DNA from: Poa pratensis
Lineage: Eukaryota > Streptophyta > Magnoliopsida > Poales > Poaceae
DNA: 64,000 bases
Direction of reading: 5' to 3'
NCBI GenBank assembly: GCA_947311845.1
Contig: CAMZMU010000063.1
Coordinates: 60,454,769-60,518,768 of the forward strand
Made by a program: the position numbers and the translations under genes. Shown in pieces: positions 45,391 through 55,600 of this stretch (position 1 is the stretch's first letter; each line of letters begins with the position of its first letter). The notes under the pieces are model-generated. The model saw only the letters and a program-made list of their open reading frames with translations, did no database searches and had not been told where the DNA came from.

Positions 45391-46730
45391 TAGCAAAATG
45401 TCCATGCGTTGCAATGGGGACATATCTATTTTGATGGCTTAACACCAACCGCTCTCTAACATATATTCTTAATCATGATGCAACATGTCTCCTCCTCCTC
45501 ATTTCTTGTGATGCACATCAAGCAAATGGAGTTGTTCCTCCTACCACAATGGCCAACCACGGCGACTTCTCCTAAGCAGATTGAATGCAAGAGATCGAAT
45601 TTGTTCCTAGTGATGATCCGTTAAAAACAGCAGTTCTTTATACGCACCGTTTCTGTTAGCGTATATACTAAAAAAAGATTATTAGCAAAGATTGATCGAT
45701 GGAACTTACACACTATGTTAGGTATCTGCGTAAGCTTCTACCTTCTAGTATTGTTATTTTTGGTTGTTGTCTCGTTCCTAATAAAGTGATACGGATTCGA
45801 ATGACCCGGTGGCGGCACGCACCGCCAAATCGTCATTCAAAATCTCATAAACTGATGGCATTTATATTTAGGTAATATGTCCGTGCATTGCAACGAGGGC
45901 ATACATATTAACTTAGCCCGTGGTTGCGAGCCCATCACTATGATTGTCTGTCATTTTACTTTTAATGTGATTGCTTACCAAAAAAATGAATTTTATTTGT
46001 CATGGGCAGTTCAGACTTTACAAAAAAAAAAACGGTGGGAAAAAAGGTAGAGATGAGATGGAAAAAGTTCAAACCGGTGGGAGAAAAAAATGCATGAGCA
46101 AGAAGCTAAAAAAATTCATGGAGAAGATGTTTTTTATAAAATATTCTACTGATGTTAAATGTGCTAGCTTATAACATCACAATTTGCCACTCCTTACCTA
46201 TCTTGAGTTTTTGTCTCAAGCACCACAGGTAGAATATATGATCAACAATATGAGGATTACAAGCTTGCAAAAGGTTGTTGCTATCACAGCATGGCCAAGA
46301 GGATCTATGCTGCGAAACATCTACCATGGTTCTGGTCTTTTTTGTTCTGAATCAGTGCTGTGTTTTCGCACAAGAGGAACTGTAATATTTTTGCTTCAAC
46401 TACAATCACTATGGCTCATCATTCTTCAAGAAAATGTCTCTTCGTCTAACAAAAGTTAGTGTGTTCTTTTCTTGCTGTCATCTCACTGAGAAAAACTAAA
46501 TGGAAATTGAAGTGTATATAGACTATAGTGTCCAAATTGCCATTGCACTCGGTATAATGCACCTGAATTTAGTCAACAACAAGTTTGTCATCTCCATCTC
46601 CGACACTGCTATAGCTAATCTTAGAAAGAAACTACCAACCAAACTATCTGCTCTTCTCCCGCTTTCGTTGTATTAGCTTTTCACCCAATTTTTAGGTTAG
46701 TGCCCAATTTATTCAAGAGCCTGTTGTCAT
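45391..46730. other. Non-coding repeat debris
   Basis: Two related phrases, CATGCGTTGCAATGGGGACA at about 45400 and CGTGCATTGCAACGAGGGCA near 45884, look like ends of a dispersed repeat and bracket about 480 bp. Otherwise AT-rich without recognisable coding content. Confidence 0.4.
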
Positions 46731-46732
46731 GT

Positions 46733-47994
46733 TTCGTCATCCGAAATGACCTGCAACACGAGAAAGAAAGAACATTGACTTGTGAGCGAGAACATTTATA
46801 TGACTAAAATTTCTCTAAATTATCCCCATCAACAAAATGGGCTGAAACAGAAATCAAAAGGAGCATAGAAAATAACACGTTGTACCAGGAAATCATAAAA
46901 GAAACAGCTTTCAAGCATCATTTAAAAATCTCCCACCGAGGTAAATTTATTAAAGGTTGTCTCTTAAATGCGTAACTGAATTTAATCTGCTGAGGTTGAG
47001 GGTGGCAAGACAATAGAAAAATAGCATACATAACTAATATCTCCTACTAACAAAGGCTCCTACCAAGTCACAGGGATAACAACTTACATGTTTCTTCTTA
47101 GCAATATTGGAGAGTTAAACATGTTGGTTAATTGTTTTTCCAAATGAAGGTTATAGGAGAGTACTTTATTTGAGGTAAAACTTTTGTCAAATATTGCAAC
47201 CCAACGTAAGATAATTTGTTTCAAGATGCAACCCTCACCTGTTATTTGGATGGTTCGTCACATACTTTATTATCTGCAAGACATAACGTGACTAATACTT
47301 GGTGACAGCTGAATAAGCTGAAGTACTTTACCTAAATTCTTCCAATTCTCTTCTGATGAGCTGGCCTGCTCTTGCATTTCTGGCTCCCAAACGTTGAGCA
47401 CATATGAGGATAGCCTGCACATCTTGTATCTTCTTTGATCTAGTGGCAGTGGAATCGGCGTTGAATAAAGTCTTCTTTTTTTAGATAAAGTCTTCTGCGT
47501 GTTAGATATGATAATATTCAGAGGATCCTCTGGGTCATCAACTAAAAGAGGATCCAGACCTTCAAGATCAAAGTGTTCAGAAGGCTTACATTCAACTCGT
47601 ATTTAAATGCATAATGACAGGTGTTCAAACTTTAACCAAAATAATGAGATAGATAATAACCTCCTAAAGATCCCTGATAAGCAGTAGCTGCAAATTTTGA
47701 AGTATTATCTCATTTAGAATCTGATCTTGAGACACACCAGCCTTGATTGTCCTTACACCACCTCTAGTATCATATACTCCTATATGACAAAGCTGTAGAA
47801 GCAACTTCAGATAGCATGCAATTTCATATGTACGCCAATCACAGTCCCAGAGAACACAAGGTCTCCAAAATTCCACCACATCCAAAGCAGGTTCCGTCCA
47901 ATTCAATGCACCATAACCAGTTCCATAGGCTAAAGCTCCTAAACTCTGCTCTCTGTCCCAGAATTCTTCTGCTCGGGTAGTGGAAGAGATAGCT
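46733..47994 (-). pseudogene. Fragment of an unidentified multi-exon plant gene
   Basis: I do not recognise the family. The minus strand shows exon-like coding: 47994 to about 47664 (after acceptor TTTCCAG) encodes EEFWDREQSLGALAYGTGYG, VEFWRPCVLWDCDWRTYE and CYLKLLLQLCHIGVYDTRGG; about 47597-47336 encodes PSEHFDLEGLDPLLVDDPED and LDQRRYKMCRLSSYVLNVWE, ending at donor GTAAAG. A 35-nt exon-like stretch flanked by CAG and GTGAGG lies near 47250, and a possible last exon (VISDDET stop) near 46755-46733. The first two exons do not join in phase and a stop (TAG) precedes the only donor, so this is probably a non-functional fragment. It lies inside the 6.9-kb block inserted in the serpin 2 duplicate. 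Confidence 0.5.
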
Positions 47995-48189
47995 GGAAAC
48001 AATTTTAGCATACAGGAGATGCAAACCATGTCATTTATGAAGAATAGTTGAGGCATGCATGTCTGTCGCTGCAGTGTCACGCCGCCGTAGGGCCGTGGAC
48101 GCGATCTGCAACCGTGGGGCTTCAGTGGCTCGTCGGCAACTAGATCTGGCACTGCCTTCCTCTCGTTCTCAGGTCGAATATCCAGCATG

Positions 48190-48480
48190 AGGCCTGTCTA
48201 TGGCCATGACGAGGTTGAGAGTGTGGCGGCCGCGCTGTCGGGCGCGGTGGCGTCTTCCATGATCCCGGTTCGCCCGTCATCACGAGCGCGAAGAACGCCC
48301 GCACGACGCCGGGCTCGACGAGAGGGCCACACGGTTGAGCGGGTACAGCGCGACGCCGAAGAGCACCTTTAGGGCGTCCTTGGTTGCACGGGTGCCCTTT
48401 CCGGCGCCACGAAGGAGGGCGACGAGAGCGGCGAATAGGGCCGCTTGGCGTCGACGCAGAGGAGGCCGACGCCAATGGTG
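48190..48480 (-). pseudogene. Possible ARM-repeat (U-box type) protein fragment
   Basis: In two minus-strand frames the phrases KGTRATKDALKVLFGVALYP with LNRVAL, and VEPGVVRAFFALVMTGEPG, resemble armadillo repeats of plant U-box E3 ligases. The shift between frames near 48325 shows it is broken. No U-box was found. The assignment rests on short similarity, so it is tentative. Confidence 0.3.
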
Positions 48481-48880
48481 CGTGCCATGCGGAGCTTCAC
48501 TTCCATCGCTGCTGTGTAAACCGATCTGGCCGGGATTGCGTGCGCGCGGGTGGATGATGTCGTTGGTTAGTGGGCATCGCTCGCCGTGGAATTCTTCCGC
48601 ATCTCGGTGCATGATGGAGAGGAACGGCAAGGAAAGCAGGATTCCGCAGTAGATTTCAGGCCGCTGATTGTGTATGTAATTATTGTTGATTGGCCGCGTA
48701 AATTAATTGAGCGTGTAATTGCTTCCGTCGAAGAAAAACCCGTGCGGGACGACTGAGAGTTGAACGAAGCGGGATGGCAGAATGTGGAACCAATATTTTC
48801 TTTTAGGCAGGAGAGAAGAGAAGAGAAAACCCTCTGAATGGCAGCTATAGGAAACACCTCGTGTCTATTTGGCATCGGTT

Positions 48881-49381
48881 GCAGCCATATCCATCATGAT
48901 TAACCCCTTCTTTCACTACGATCTAATATGAGCTTGTAAATTGTAACCGTGGAGGGCAATTTTGCAACTGTTATATTAGCTATCTCTTATCTCCTTGTGT
49001 GTGGGTTAGGGCCGGTGTCTCTGCCAGATATGTCATCAGGTCGTTGAATTGGTTCTCTGTGGTGAATGAGAGATCAGCTGCAGGCCTGTTCTTTCACCAT
49101 CGTGACTGTCTCCCAAGCCACCACAGTGTCCCGTCTTCTCTTGTCGACCGCCTCAATACTTGCCTTGTGCCTTGTCCCATGCTCTGCTTTTTCATCGGAT
49201 GTCTCCGGTGGTAATACAACTTTGTCTTCAAAAAACTGTACTATCTGATGCGCGTGTATGAAGTTGTAAAACGGATCGGGACAGAGTCCTGAACGTCTGG
49301 AAGATAGAAGTAGAGAAGGAACGGAAGGAAACAGAAACCGGAACGAGCTCGGACACAAAACCTAACCAAGGTGCTGGTGTG
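48881..49381. other. Junction and serpin 2 upstream region
   Basis: To about 49177 the sequence is unrecognised. From 49178 (GCTCTGCTTTTTCATCGG) it matches the YSL-serpin 1 intergenic region from 39295, so 49178 marks the right edge of the block inserted in copy 2. Confidence 0.6.
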
Positions 49382-49389
49382 CATAAAAA
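49382..49389 (+). promoter_or_regulatory. Candidate TATA element of serpin 2
   Basis: CATAAAAA, conserved with serpin 1 in sequence and position relative to the start codon. Confidence 0.5.
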
Positions 49390-49495
49390 CTAACCTACTC
49401 TTGTTAGCAATCGCCGCGCATCAACCTAACCGATCGAAGAAAAGAACAGATTCTTGTTTCTCGACGAGATTTTCTATCTGTCCCGAAAGCAGGCG

Positions 49496-50872
49496 ATGGA
49501 CGTGACAAGCAGGGACCCGACGCATCCCGACTCTGGCGGCCTGGCGGCGTTATCTGCAGGCCTCGCGAGGTGCCTGGCCGAGGAGAGCGCGGATAGCAAC
49601 CTGGTGTTCTCGCCGCTGTCCATCTATGCCGCGCTCGCGCTCCTGGCCGCCGGCGCCCAGGGCGCCACCCTGGACGAGATCCTCCGCGTCCTCGGCGCGC
49701 GGTCACGCGGCGAGCTCGAGGCGTTCGTCTCCCGCGTGGCGGAGGGCGCGCTCAAGGACCACTCAGGCTCCGGCGGGCCGCGCGTCGCGTTCGCGAGTGG
49801 AATCTGGAGCGACCTGAGATGCCCGCTGAAACCAGCCTTCCGCGAGGCCGTCGTGGGCGCGTACAAGGCCGAGGCCAGCACCGTCGACTTCCGCAACGAT
49901 CCAGAGGCAGCACGGGGCCAGATCAACGCCTGGGTCGCACAGGTCACTAAAAATCTGATAACCTCCGTCTTTGGCCCGGGAACGATAAAGCCGCTCACCC
50001 GCGTCGTGCTCGGCAACGCCATGTACTTCAGTGGAAGCTGGAACAATCCCTTCGACAAGGAGTACACCGCGGAGAAGCTCTTCTACCGGCTCGACGGCCG
50101 CACCGTCGACGTGCCCTTCATGCAGAGCTGGGATCGCCAGTACATTGCCGTGCACGACGGGTTCAAGGTGCTCAAACTCGAGTACAAGATGCAGATCGAC
50201 CCTTTCGATTTCGATGAGCTCGGTCAGTTTTACTACAGCCGTCATGGTGCATTGGATCTGACTGCCCATAGCCGCTATGGCTTATCTCATACGTCCGGCC
50301 ATCCGCCCAGCACTGCCGCGACATATGATGCCCACTCTGATGGTAGCAAGTGCACGCAATTCTCTATGTGCATTTTCCTCCCGGATGCCTCCGATGGCTT
50401 GCCGAGCCTGGTTGAGACGATAGCATCCCAGCCTGGCTTCATGCACGAGCACCTGCCGAAGGAGACGATCCACGTCGGCCAGTTCCGTTTGCCCAAGTTC
50501 AATCTGTCCTTCCAAGGCAGCATCGTCACAATTCTCAAGAAGCTGGGCCTTCAGTTGCCGTTCAGTGACCATGCCGATCTGTCTGACATGGTGGATGGTG
50601 GTGAATCTGACTTTCCAATGGTCGTGAGTGAGGTTATCCACAAGGCAGCCATCGAGGTAAACGAGGAAGGTACTGAAGCTGCAGCTGCATCCTTCATGAA
50701 TATACAGTACGGAGCTAGTGCAATACGGCCACCGTCACCTCCTCGAGTGGATTTTGTAGCTGACCATCCGTTTGCGTATTTCATAGTCGAGGAGGTGACC
50801 GGCGCTGTTGTCTTTGCGGGCATGTCCTCGACCCCTCTAAAGAGAACTAGGCTGTTACCAATATATGCGTGA
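49496..50872 (+). CDS. Serpin 2, open with altered C-terminus
   Basis: The 458-residue frame is closely similar to serpin 1 throughout (LVFSPLSIYAALALLAAGAQ, VVLGNAMYFSGSW, VDVPFMQSWDRQYIAVHDGF). The hinge EEGTEAAAAS is at 390-399, and by the standard count P2-P1-P1' is Y405-G406-A407. It carries the same extra segment (FYYSRHGALDLTAHSRYG) as serpin 1. The end differs: VVFAG is followed by MSSTPLKRTRLLPIYA instead of HVLDPSKEN. Serpin 1 has GGGG at 41007-41010, where serpin 2 has GGG at 50818-50820, so one lost G explains the new tail; the old stop codon TAG is still at 50848-50850 in the other frame. The lost residues belong to the last strand of the serpin fold, so folding may suffer. Sequencing error in the G-run is possible. 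Confidence 0.82.
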   Translation: MDVTSRDPTHPDSGGLAALSAGLARCLAEESADSNLVFSPLSIYAALALLAAGAQGATLDEILRVLGARSRGELEAFVSRVAEGALKDHSGSGGPRVAFASGIWSDLRCPLKPAFREAVVGAYKAEASTVDFRNDPEAARGQINAWVAQVTKNLITSVFGPGTIKPLTRVVLGNAMYFSGSWNNPFDKEYTAEKLFYRLDGRTVDVPFMQSWDRQYIAVHDGFKVLKLEYKMQIDPFDFDELGQFYYSRHGALDLTAHSRYGLSHTSGHPPSTAATYDAHSDGSKCTQFSMCIFLPDASDGLPSLVETIASQPGFMHEHLPKETIHVGQFRLPKFNLSFQGSIVTILKKLGLQLPFSDHADLSDMVDGGESDFPMVVSEVIHKAAIEVNEEGTEAAAASFMNIQYGASAIRPPSPPRVDFVADHPFAYFIVEEVTGAVVFAGMSSTPLKRTRLLPIYA

Positions 50873-52579
50873 TTTTGCTTAGATTTTGATCCCCATAACT
50901 CATACTTTGATGCTATATATATATTTAGTTTCGTATGACAAGTATATCTCCTTTGTGCGTGCGTTAATTGAGTGTTTAGCTCCGCTGCATTATGTATGTC
51001 TGTAAGGACTAAATTCTACATTTGGAACATGGAACTCGAATTCCTGATACAACACTTATGTGTTTTTCGTCTATATCACGGTTGTGTGAACATTGACTGT
51101 TTAGAATTCAATGACATTGTAATACAATAGTCGAGAGAAAGGTTGGCGACATTTTTCAAATTGTTAGCAACCGTGGTGGGAGTGGCTCTTGATGTGGTTG
51201 AGGCTCACCTTAACAACGAGTGTGATTCACGTCCGCTCTCTTGTTGCAACATATGTGCAACTCACCATAAACATGACAACGCAAAACTAATGGTCTTTTA
51301 CCCATGTGCAACTCACAATACAACACAAATCACAGTACAAAATCCAACTGACCAAGAATATTTCCCTCGTTTGCAACCCTTGTGCAACTGGGAATATCTC
51401 AGTCGCAACCCATACAGTTCACACACAAAATCCAATGGACCGAGAATATTTCCCCGTTTCCCTCGTTTTGGCTGTTTTTCCTAGTTGCAACACATGTGCA
51501 ACTTGAAAAATATCGATTGCATCCCATGAGAGACTCTTAGGACAACACAAATCAAAAACCAATCCAATGGTCTAGTCAAATTATCTCCAGTTGCAGCCCC
51601 TATGCAATTGGGAATTTTCAGTTGCAAGCTATGTGTAACTTCTGAGAAAGCAGAAGTCATGACGTAAATCCAATAGTCAGGCACGAGTTGCAACAACACG
51701 AATCACGACACAAATCCAACGTCCTAGTCATTTTTCTAAGTTGCAACCCATGTGCAACTCCCATGACAACACAGATCACGATGTAAAATACAACCATCTA
51801 GGTACTCTCTCTCTCTCTCTCTCTCAATCACAACCTATATGCAACTTAATAGACGAGTACAAATCATGAAGCAACATCAACAATTTGGACAATTTTCTCA
51901 GTTGCATCCCATGTGAAAAATATCAGTTAAAGACCATGTGAAACACTTGAGCTAGCAGGGAACAAAGTACAATAGCTTAAAAAGAAAAGGGAACAATATG
52001 TAGATAAAGCATCAACCATAAATAGTATATTATGACCAACTATTTTAAAAAATGTAAAAAAACTATATTATAGAAGACATCAATTGTACTAAAAAGTATA
52101 TTATAGAAAACATCAATTATAAAAGGTCAACAATATCTTTAAAGTTTGACCAACTCTATAAGAAATGTAAAAATATTTATGACATTAAGTAAGTATATAC
52201 TATGAACGGATATGTGAAGCTGCATCTAGAGATGTTAATTTGATATTGTAAATATTGCTATGTTTTTTTATAAGTTTGGTCAAACTTAAAAAGTTTGACT
52301 TAGAACAAACCTATTAAAAATTACACTTATTTGGCCACGGAGAGAGTATGTTAGTGGGCTGAATTTGTGGCCTAAGCTGTTAACTGTCCGTCCAAAGCAG
52401 CAGAAAGTCAAGAACAATAAAATCCACACGAATCTTGGCAACAGCTGTAATGGCTGTATAGTCGATTGCAATCTAACTAATCCCAAATTCCCATACGATC
52501 CTGATGTGTTTTTCGTCTATGCCACGTTTATGTGAACGGTTTGGTTAAACTCGATGTTCGTAAGGTTTCGAAAAACCGG
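50873..52579. other. Serpin 2 3' flank, old duplicated repeats
   Basis: After a serpin-1-like 3' flank (to 51240), the phrase TTGCAACCCATGTGCAACT with ACAACACAAATCA(C)G recurs about eight times to 51920 with irregular spacing, and there is a (CT)10 run at 51805-51825. 51960-52579 matches the DNA that flanks serpin 3 on its 3' side (56100-56309 joined to 62895-63406), including an empty site for the Ale-like element near 52132. No gene was recognised. Confidence 0.6.
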
Positions 52580-52589
52580 ATAAAAGAAG

Positions 52590-53989
52590 GGCACTGCTAA
52601 AGCGTCCCCCGGGGGATCGGGGCTTCCGATCCCCCGCATCGAGCACACGACACGTGTCCCGGCCCTCACGTGGTCAAACGCGAAACGACCGGCTCTGTGT
52701 GCATCCAATCTCCCCGATTCGACTCTCTGCACACAACTCCTACCAACCCAGCCCCCATGGCCTACATCTCCGGTGACCTTCAGCTGACTGCGACTCTCAC
52801 CGGTAGCTATAATCGCCGCCGTATCCTATCAGCACCGTCAGGCAACCCTGCATGCACGCCGTCGCGCCATGAAAGCACCATGCCTCCACTTTGGTAGCAC
52901 GGCGCCTCCCGCCGGCAGCAGCTCCGCCATGCTCCTGGTAGCACTGTGGGCAGGGGAGGAAGCAACGCCGTTGCGCCATGGGAGCCACGCCGCCACGCCA
53001 TGGGAGCATCTCGCCTCCACCATGCCAGCAACGCCGTTGTGCCTTGGGAGCACGATGCCTCTACGTTGGTAGCATGGCGCTTCCGCCGGCGCCGCCGCCG
53101 TGCCCCCAGTAGCACCACCGCACTTGACTAGCAGCATCTGATGTCGCCTGTGGAAGCACCCTTTCGCGCCTCTGGTCTCCACTTTGGTAGCACGGCGCCT
53201 CCGGCCGGCAGCAGCTCCGCCGTGCCTCTGGTAGCACCGTGGGCAGGGAGGAAGCAACGACGCCGCGCCATGGGAGCATCGCGTCTCCACCATGGCAGCA
53301 AAGTCGTTGTGCCCTGGGAGCACCATGCCTCCACTATGGTAGCATGGCGCCTTCGCCGGGAGCGCCGCCGTGCCCCTGGTAGCACCACCGCCCTGGGCTA
53401 GCAGCATCCGATTTCGCCGGTGGCAGCACCCCTAAGCGCCTCTGGTAGCACCGGCTGGTGCGGCTTGCATCATCTTCTCAGGTGGTAGCACACTAGCACC
53501 GCGCCTAAATAGCAGCAACGCCGCCAAGCGCGGTAGCAATTCGCCTCAACTACCGCGGCATCAGTGCCCATGGAAGCACCGGGCGCCGGCGTCCCTTGGA
53601 AACAGCCGGCGGCGACGGCAACAGCACGCATCAGCTCAATTTGAAGCCATGATGCGCCGGTGCGGTCAAATCCCTGGAGGAGGCAAGAGAGCGGAGAGGG
53701 GCGAGTAGGAGGAGCACATGCGGAGGGGCGGCCGGAGCAGCTCGATCCCGTGGCAGAGCGGCGGCCGGAGGAGCTCGAGCCCGTGGCGGAGCGGCGGATG
53801 GACGAGCTCGCGCGTGTGGACTGTGGAGACCGGTCGGCAAGGAAGAGATAAGGCAGAGATGAGGAAGAAAGGTAGTGGGCCCTCACCCCCTCGCTGTCAC
53901 GTTTATCTCGCGTGTAATGGACGCATGGCGCGCGATCGATGCGGGGGATGCGACGCCCGCGAACCCCCGGATGAAAGCCAGCGTTTTCC
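52590..53989. mobile_element. Mutator-like non-autonomous element, 1.4 kb, 10-bp TSD
   Basis: ATAAAAGAAG occurs at 52580-52589 and 53990-53999, the 9-10 bp duplication expected of Mutator elements. The terminal 55 bp are imperfect inverted repeats, best seen in CCGGGGGATCG versus CCGGGGGTTCG and in the shared ATCCCCCGCATCGA. The interior is GC-rich with no transposase. It lies just upstream of the serpin 3 promoter. Confidence 0.82.
52880..53450. repeat. Two about 290-bp tandem repeats inside the Mutator-like element
   Basis: Units begin CCACTTTGGTAGCACGGCGC at about 52886 and 53179 and share GGCAGCAGCTCCGCC, GCGCCATGGGAGC, and GTAGCATGGCGC. A shorter motif GGTAGCACC/CGGTAGCAC recurs throughout. 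The open frames here follow from this repetition and GC content; no domain was seen. Confidence 0.75.
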
Positions 53990-54099
53990 ATAAAAGAAGT
54001 ACATAATGAGAAACGGAAGGAAACAGAAACCGGAACGAGCTGGCTTACAAAACCTAATCAAGTTCGTCTTTTCCTGTTTCTCGACGGTGAAGGCGTGCA

Positions 54100-54105
54100 T
54101 ATAAA
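54100..54105 (+). promoter_or_regulatory. Candidate TATA box of serpin 3
   Basis: TATAAA, in the position of CATAAAAA in serpins 1 and 2, about 105 bp before the ATG. Confidence 0.5.
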
Positions 54106-54210
54106 CTGACAGATTCTTGTTAGCAATCCCCGCGTATCAATCAAAGCGATCGACGAAAAGAGCCGATTCTTGTTTCTCGACGAGGTTTTCTTCTGTTCCG
54201 AAAGCAGGCG

Positions 54211-55600
54211 ATGGACGCGACTCAGCCCGACACTCGCGGCCTGGCTGCGCTCTCCGCCGGCCTCGCGAGGTACCTCGCAGAGGAGAACGCGGACATAAAC
54301 CTAGTGTTCTCGCCGCTCTCCATCTACGCCGCGCTCGCGCTCCTGGCCGCCGGCGCTCGGGGCGCCACCCTAGACGAGATCCTCCGTGTCGTCGGCGCGC
54401 GATCATGCGGCGAGCTCGAGGATCTCGTTGCTCGCGTGGCGGGGGACGCGCTCAAAGATCAGTCCGCCTCGGCGGTCCGCGTGTCGCGTTCGCGTCCGGC
54501 ATCTGGAGCGAGCTCACGTGCCCGCTAAAACCAGCCTTCCGAAAGACCGTCGTGCGCACGTACAAGGCCGAGGCGAGCAGCGTCGACTTCATCAATAGTC
54601 CGGAGGCAGCACGGCGCCAGATCAATGCGTGGGTCGCACAGGCCACGAGCAATCTGATCGGTTCTGTCTTTGGTCCAAACTCAATCACGCCGTTAACCCG
54701 CGTTGTCCTCGGCAACGCCATATACTTCAAGGGCAAGTGGGTCGAGCCCTTCGACGTGAGGGACACCCGGAACAATCGTTTTCACCGGCTTGACGGCGGC
54801 ACCGTTGATGTGCCGTTCATGCAGAGTTGGGACTCCCAGTTCATCGCCGTGCACGACGGGTTCAAGGTGCTCAAACTCCGGTACCATATGGCACAAGCGC
54901 AAGGTAATCGACTAATCGTCCAGCTACAGTACATGTTGATCCTTTCATTCTTGCTGGTCAGCCCATACTCTGGGCGCTCCGCCATGGGTCTGCTCATCCA
55001 TAGTTCTTCAAGCGTACTCCTTCCGGCAATATTACGGCACTAACGTATTCCATTATGCTGACATGTTGACAGGCTATGAGAAGGAGTCCTCCGATCGTAA
55101 CAAGCCTACACAGTTCTCTATGTGCATATTCCTCCCGGATGCCCGGGATGGTTTGGCAGACCTGGTTGACATGATAGCATCCCAGCCTGGGTTCCTCCAT
55201 GAGCACCTGCCGAAGAAGATGGTCAAAGTGAACGAGTTCCGGGTACCCAAGTTCAAGTTGTCATTTGAAAGCAGCGTCCTCGCCATTCTCAAGAAGTTGG
55301 GGCTTCAATTACCGTTCGGTGATCAAGCCGACCTGTCTGACATGGTAGAGCGTGATGAATCTGACTTGCCACTGGTCGTGAGTGAGGTTATACACAAGGC
55401 AGTCATTGAGGTAAACGAAGAAGGAAGCTGCGGCTGTCTCCATATTTGATATGTATTTTGGATGTTCAATGATACCGCGACAACCACCTCCTCGAGTGGA
55501 TTTTGTAGCTGACCATCCTTTTGCGTACTTCATAGTGGAGGAGGCGACCGGCGCAATTGTCTTTGCAGGGAGTGTCCTCGACCCGTCCAAAGAGAATTAG
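54211..55600 (+). pseudogene. Serpin 3, pseudogene retaining an intron
   Basis: A diverged copy of serpins 1 and 2. Exon 1 (54211-54903) starts MDATQPDTRGLAALSAGLAR, and one base is lost near 54470 (CCTC-GGCGG), after which the frame continues with VAFASGIWSELTCPLKPAF, VVLGNAIYFKGKW and VDVPFMQSWDSQFIAVHDGF. A 169-bp GT-AG intron (54904-55072, phase 1) follows. Exon 2 starts GYEKESSDRNKPTQFSMCIF and continues to the breach region VIHKAVIEVNEEG. There, five bases are missing near 55425 relative to the other copies, removing the hinge Thr-Glu and ending the frame at about 55449. In the other frame the C-terminal DHPFAYFIVEEATGAIVFAG and stop TAG at 55598-55600 survive. Two independent breaks, one in the mechanism-critical hinge, make a functional inhibitor unlikely. 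Confidence 0.85.
54904..55072 (+). other. Serpin 3 intron
   Basis: GTAATC donor and TTGACAG acceptor, phase 1. Splicing joins LKLRYHMAQAQ to GYEKESSDRN, giving the normal spacing between the serpin core and the FSMCIFLPD strand. Parts of the intron (GATCCTTTC, GGTCAG, CCATGGG-like) resemble the extra coding segment of serpins 1 and 2. Confidence 0.7.

Noticed and set aside
52838..53407. 189-codon minus-strand frame in the Mutator-like element
   Set aside because: The frame only translates the tandem GGTAGCACC-type repeats; no domain and no start context.
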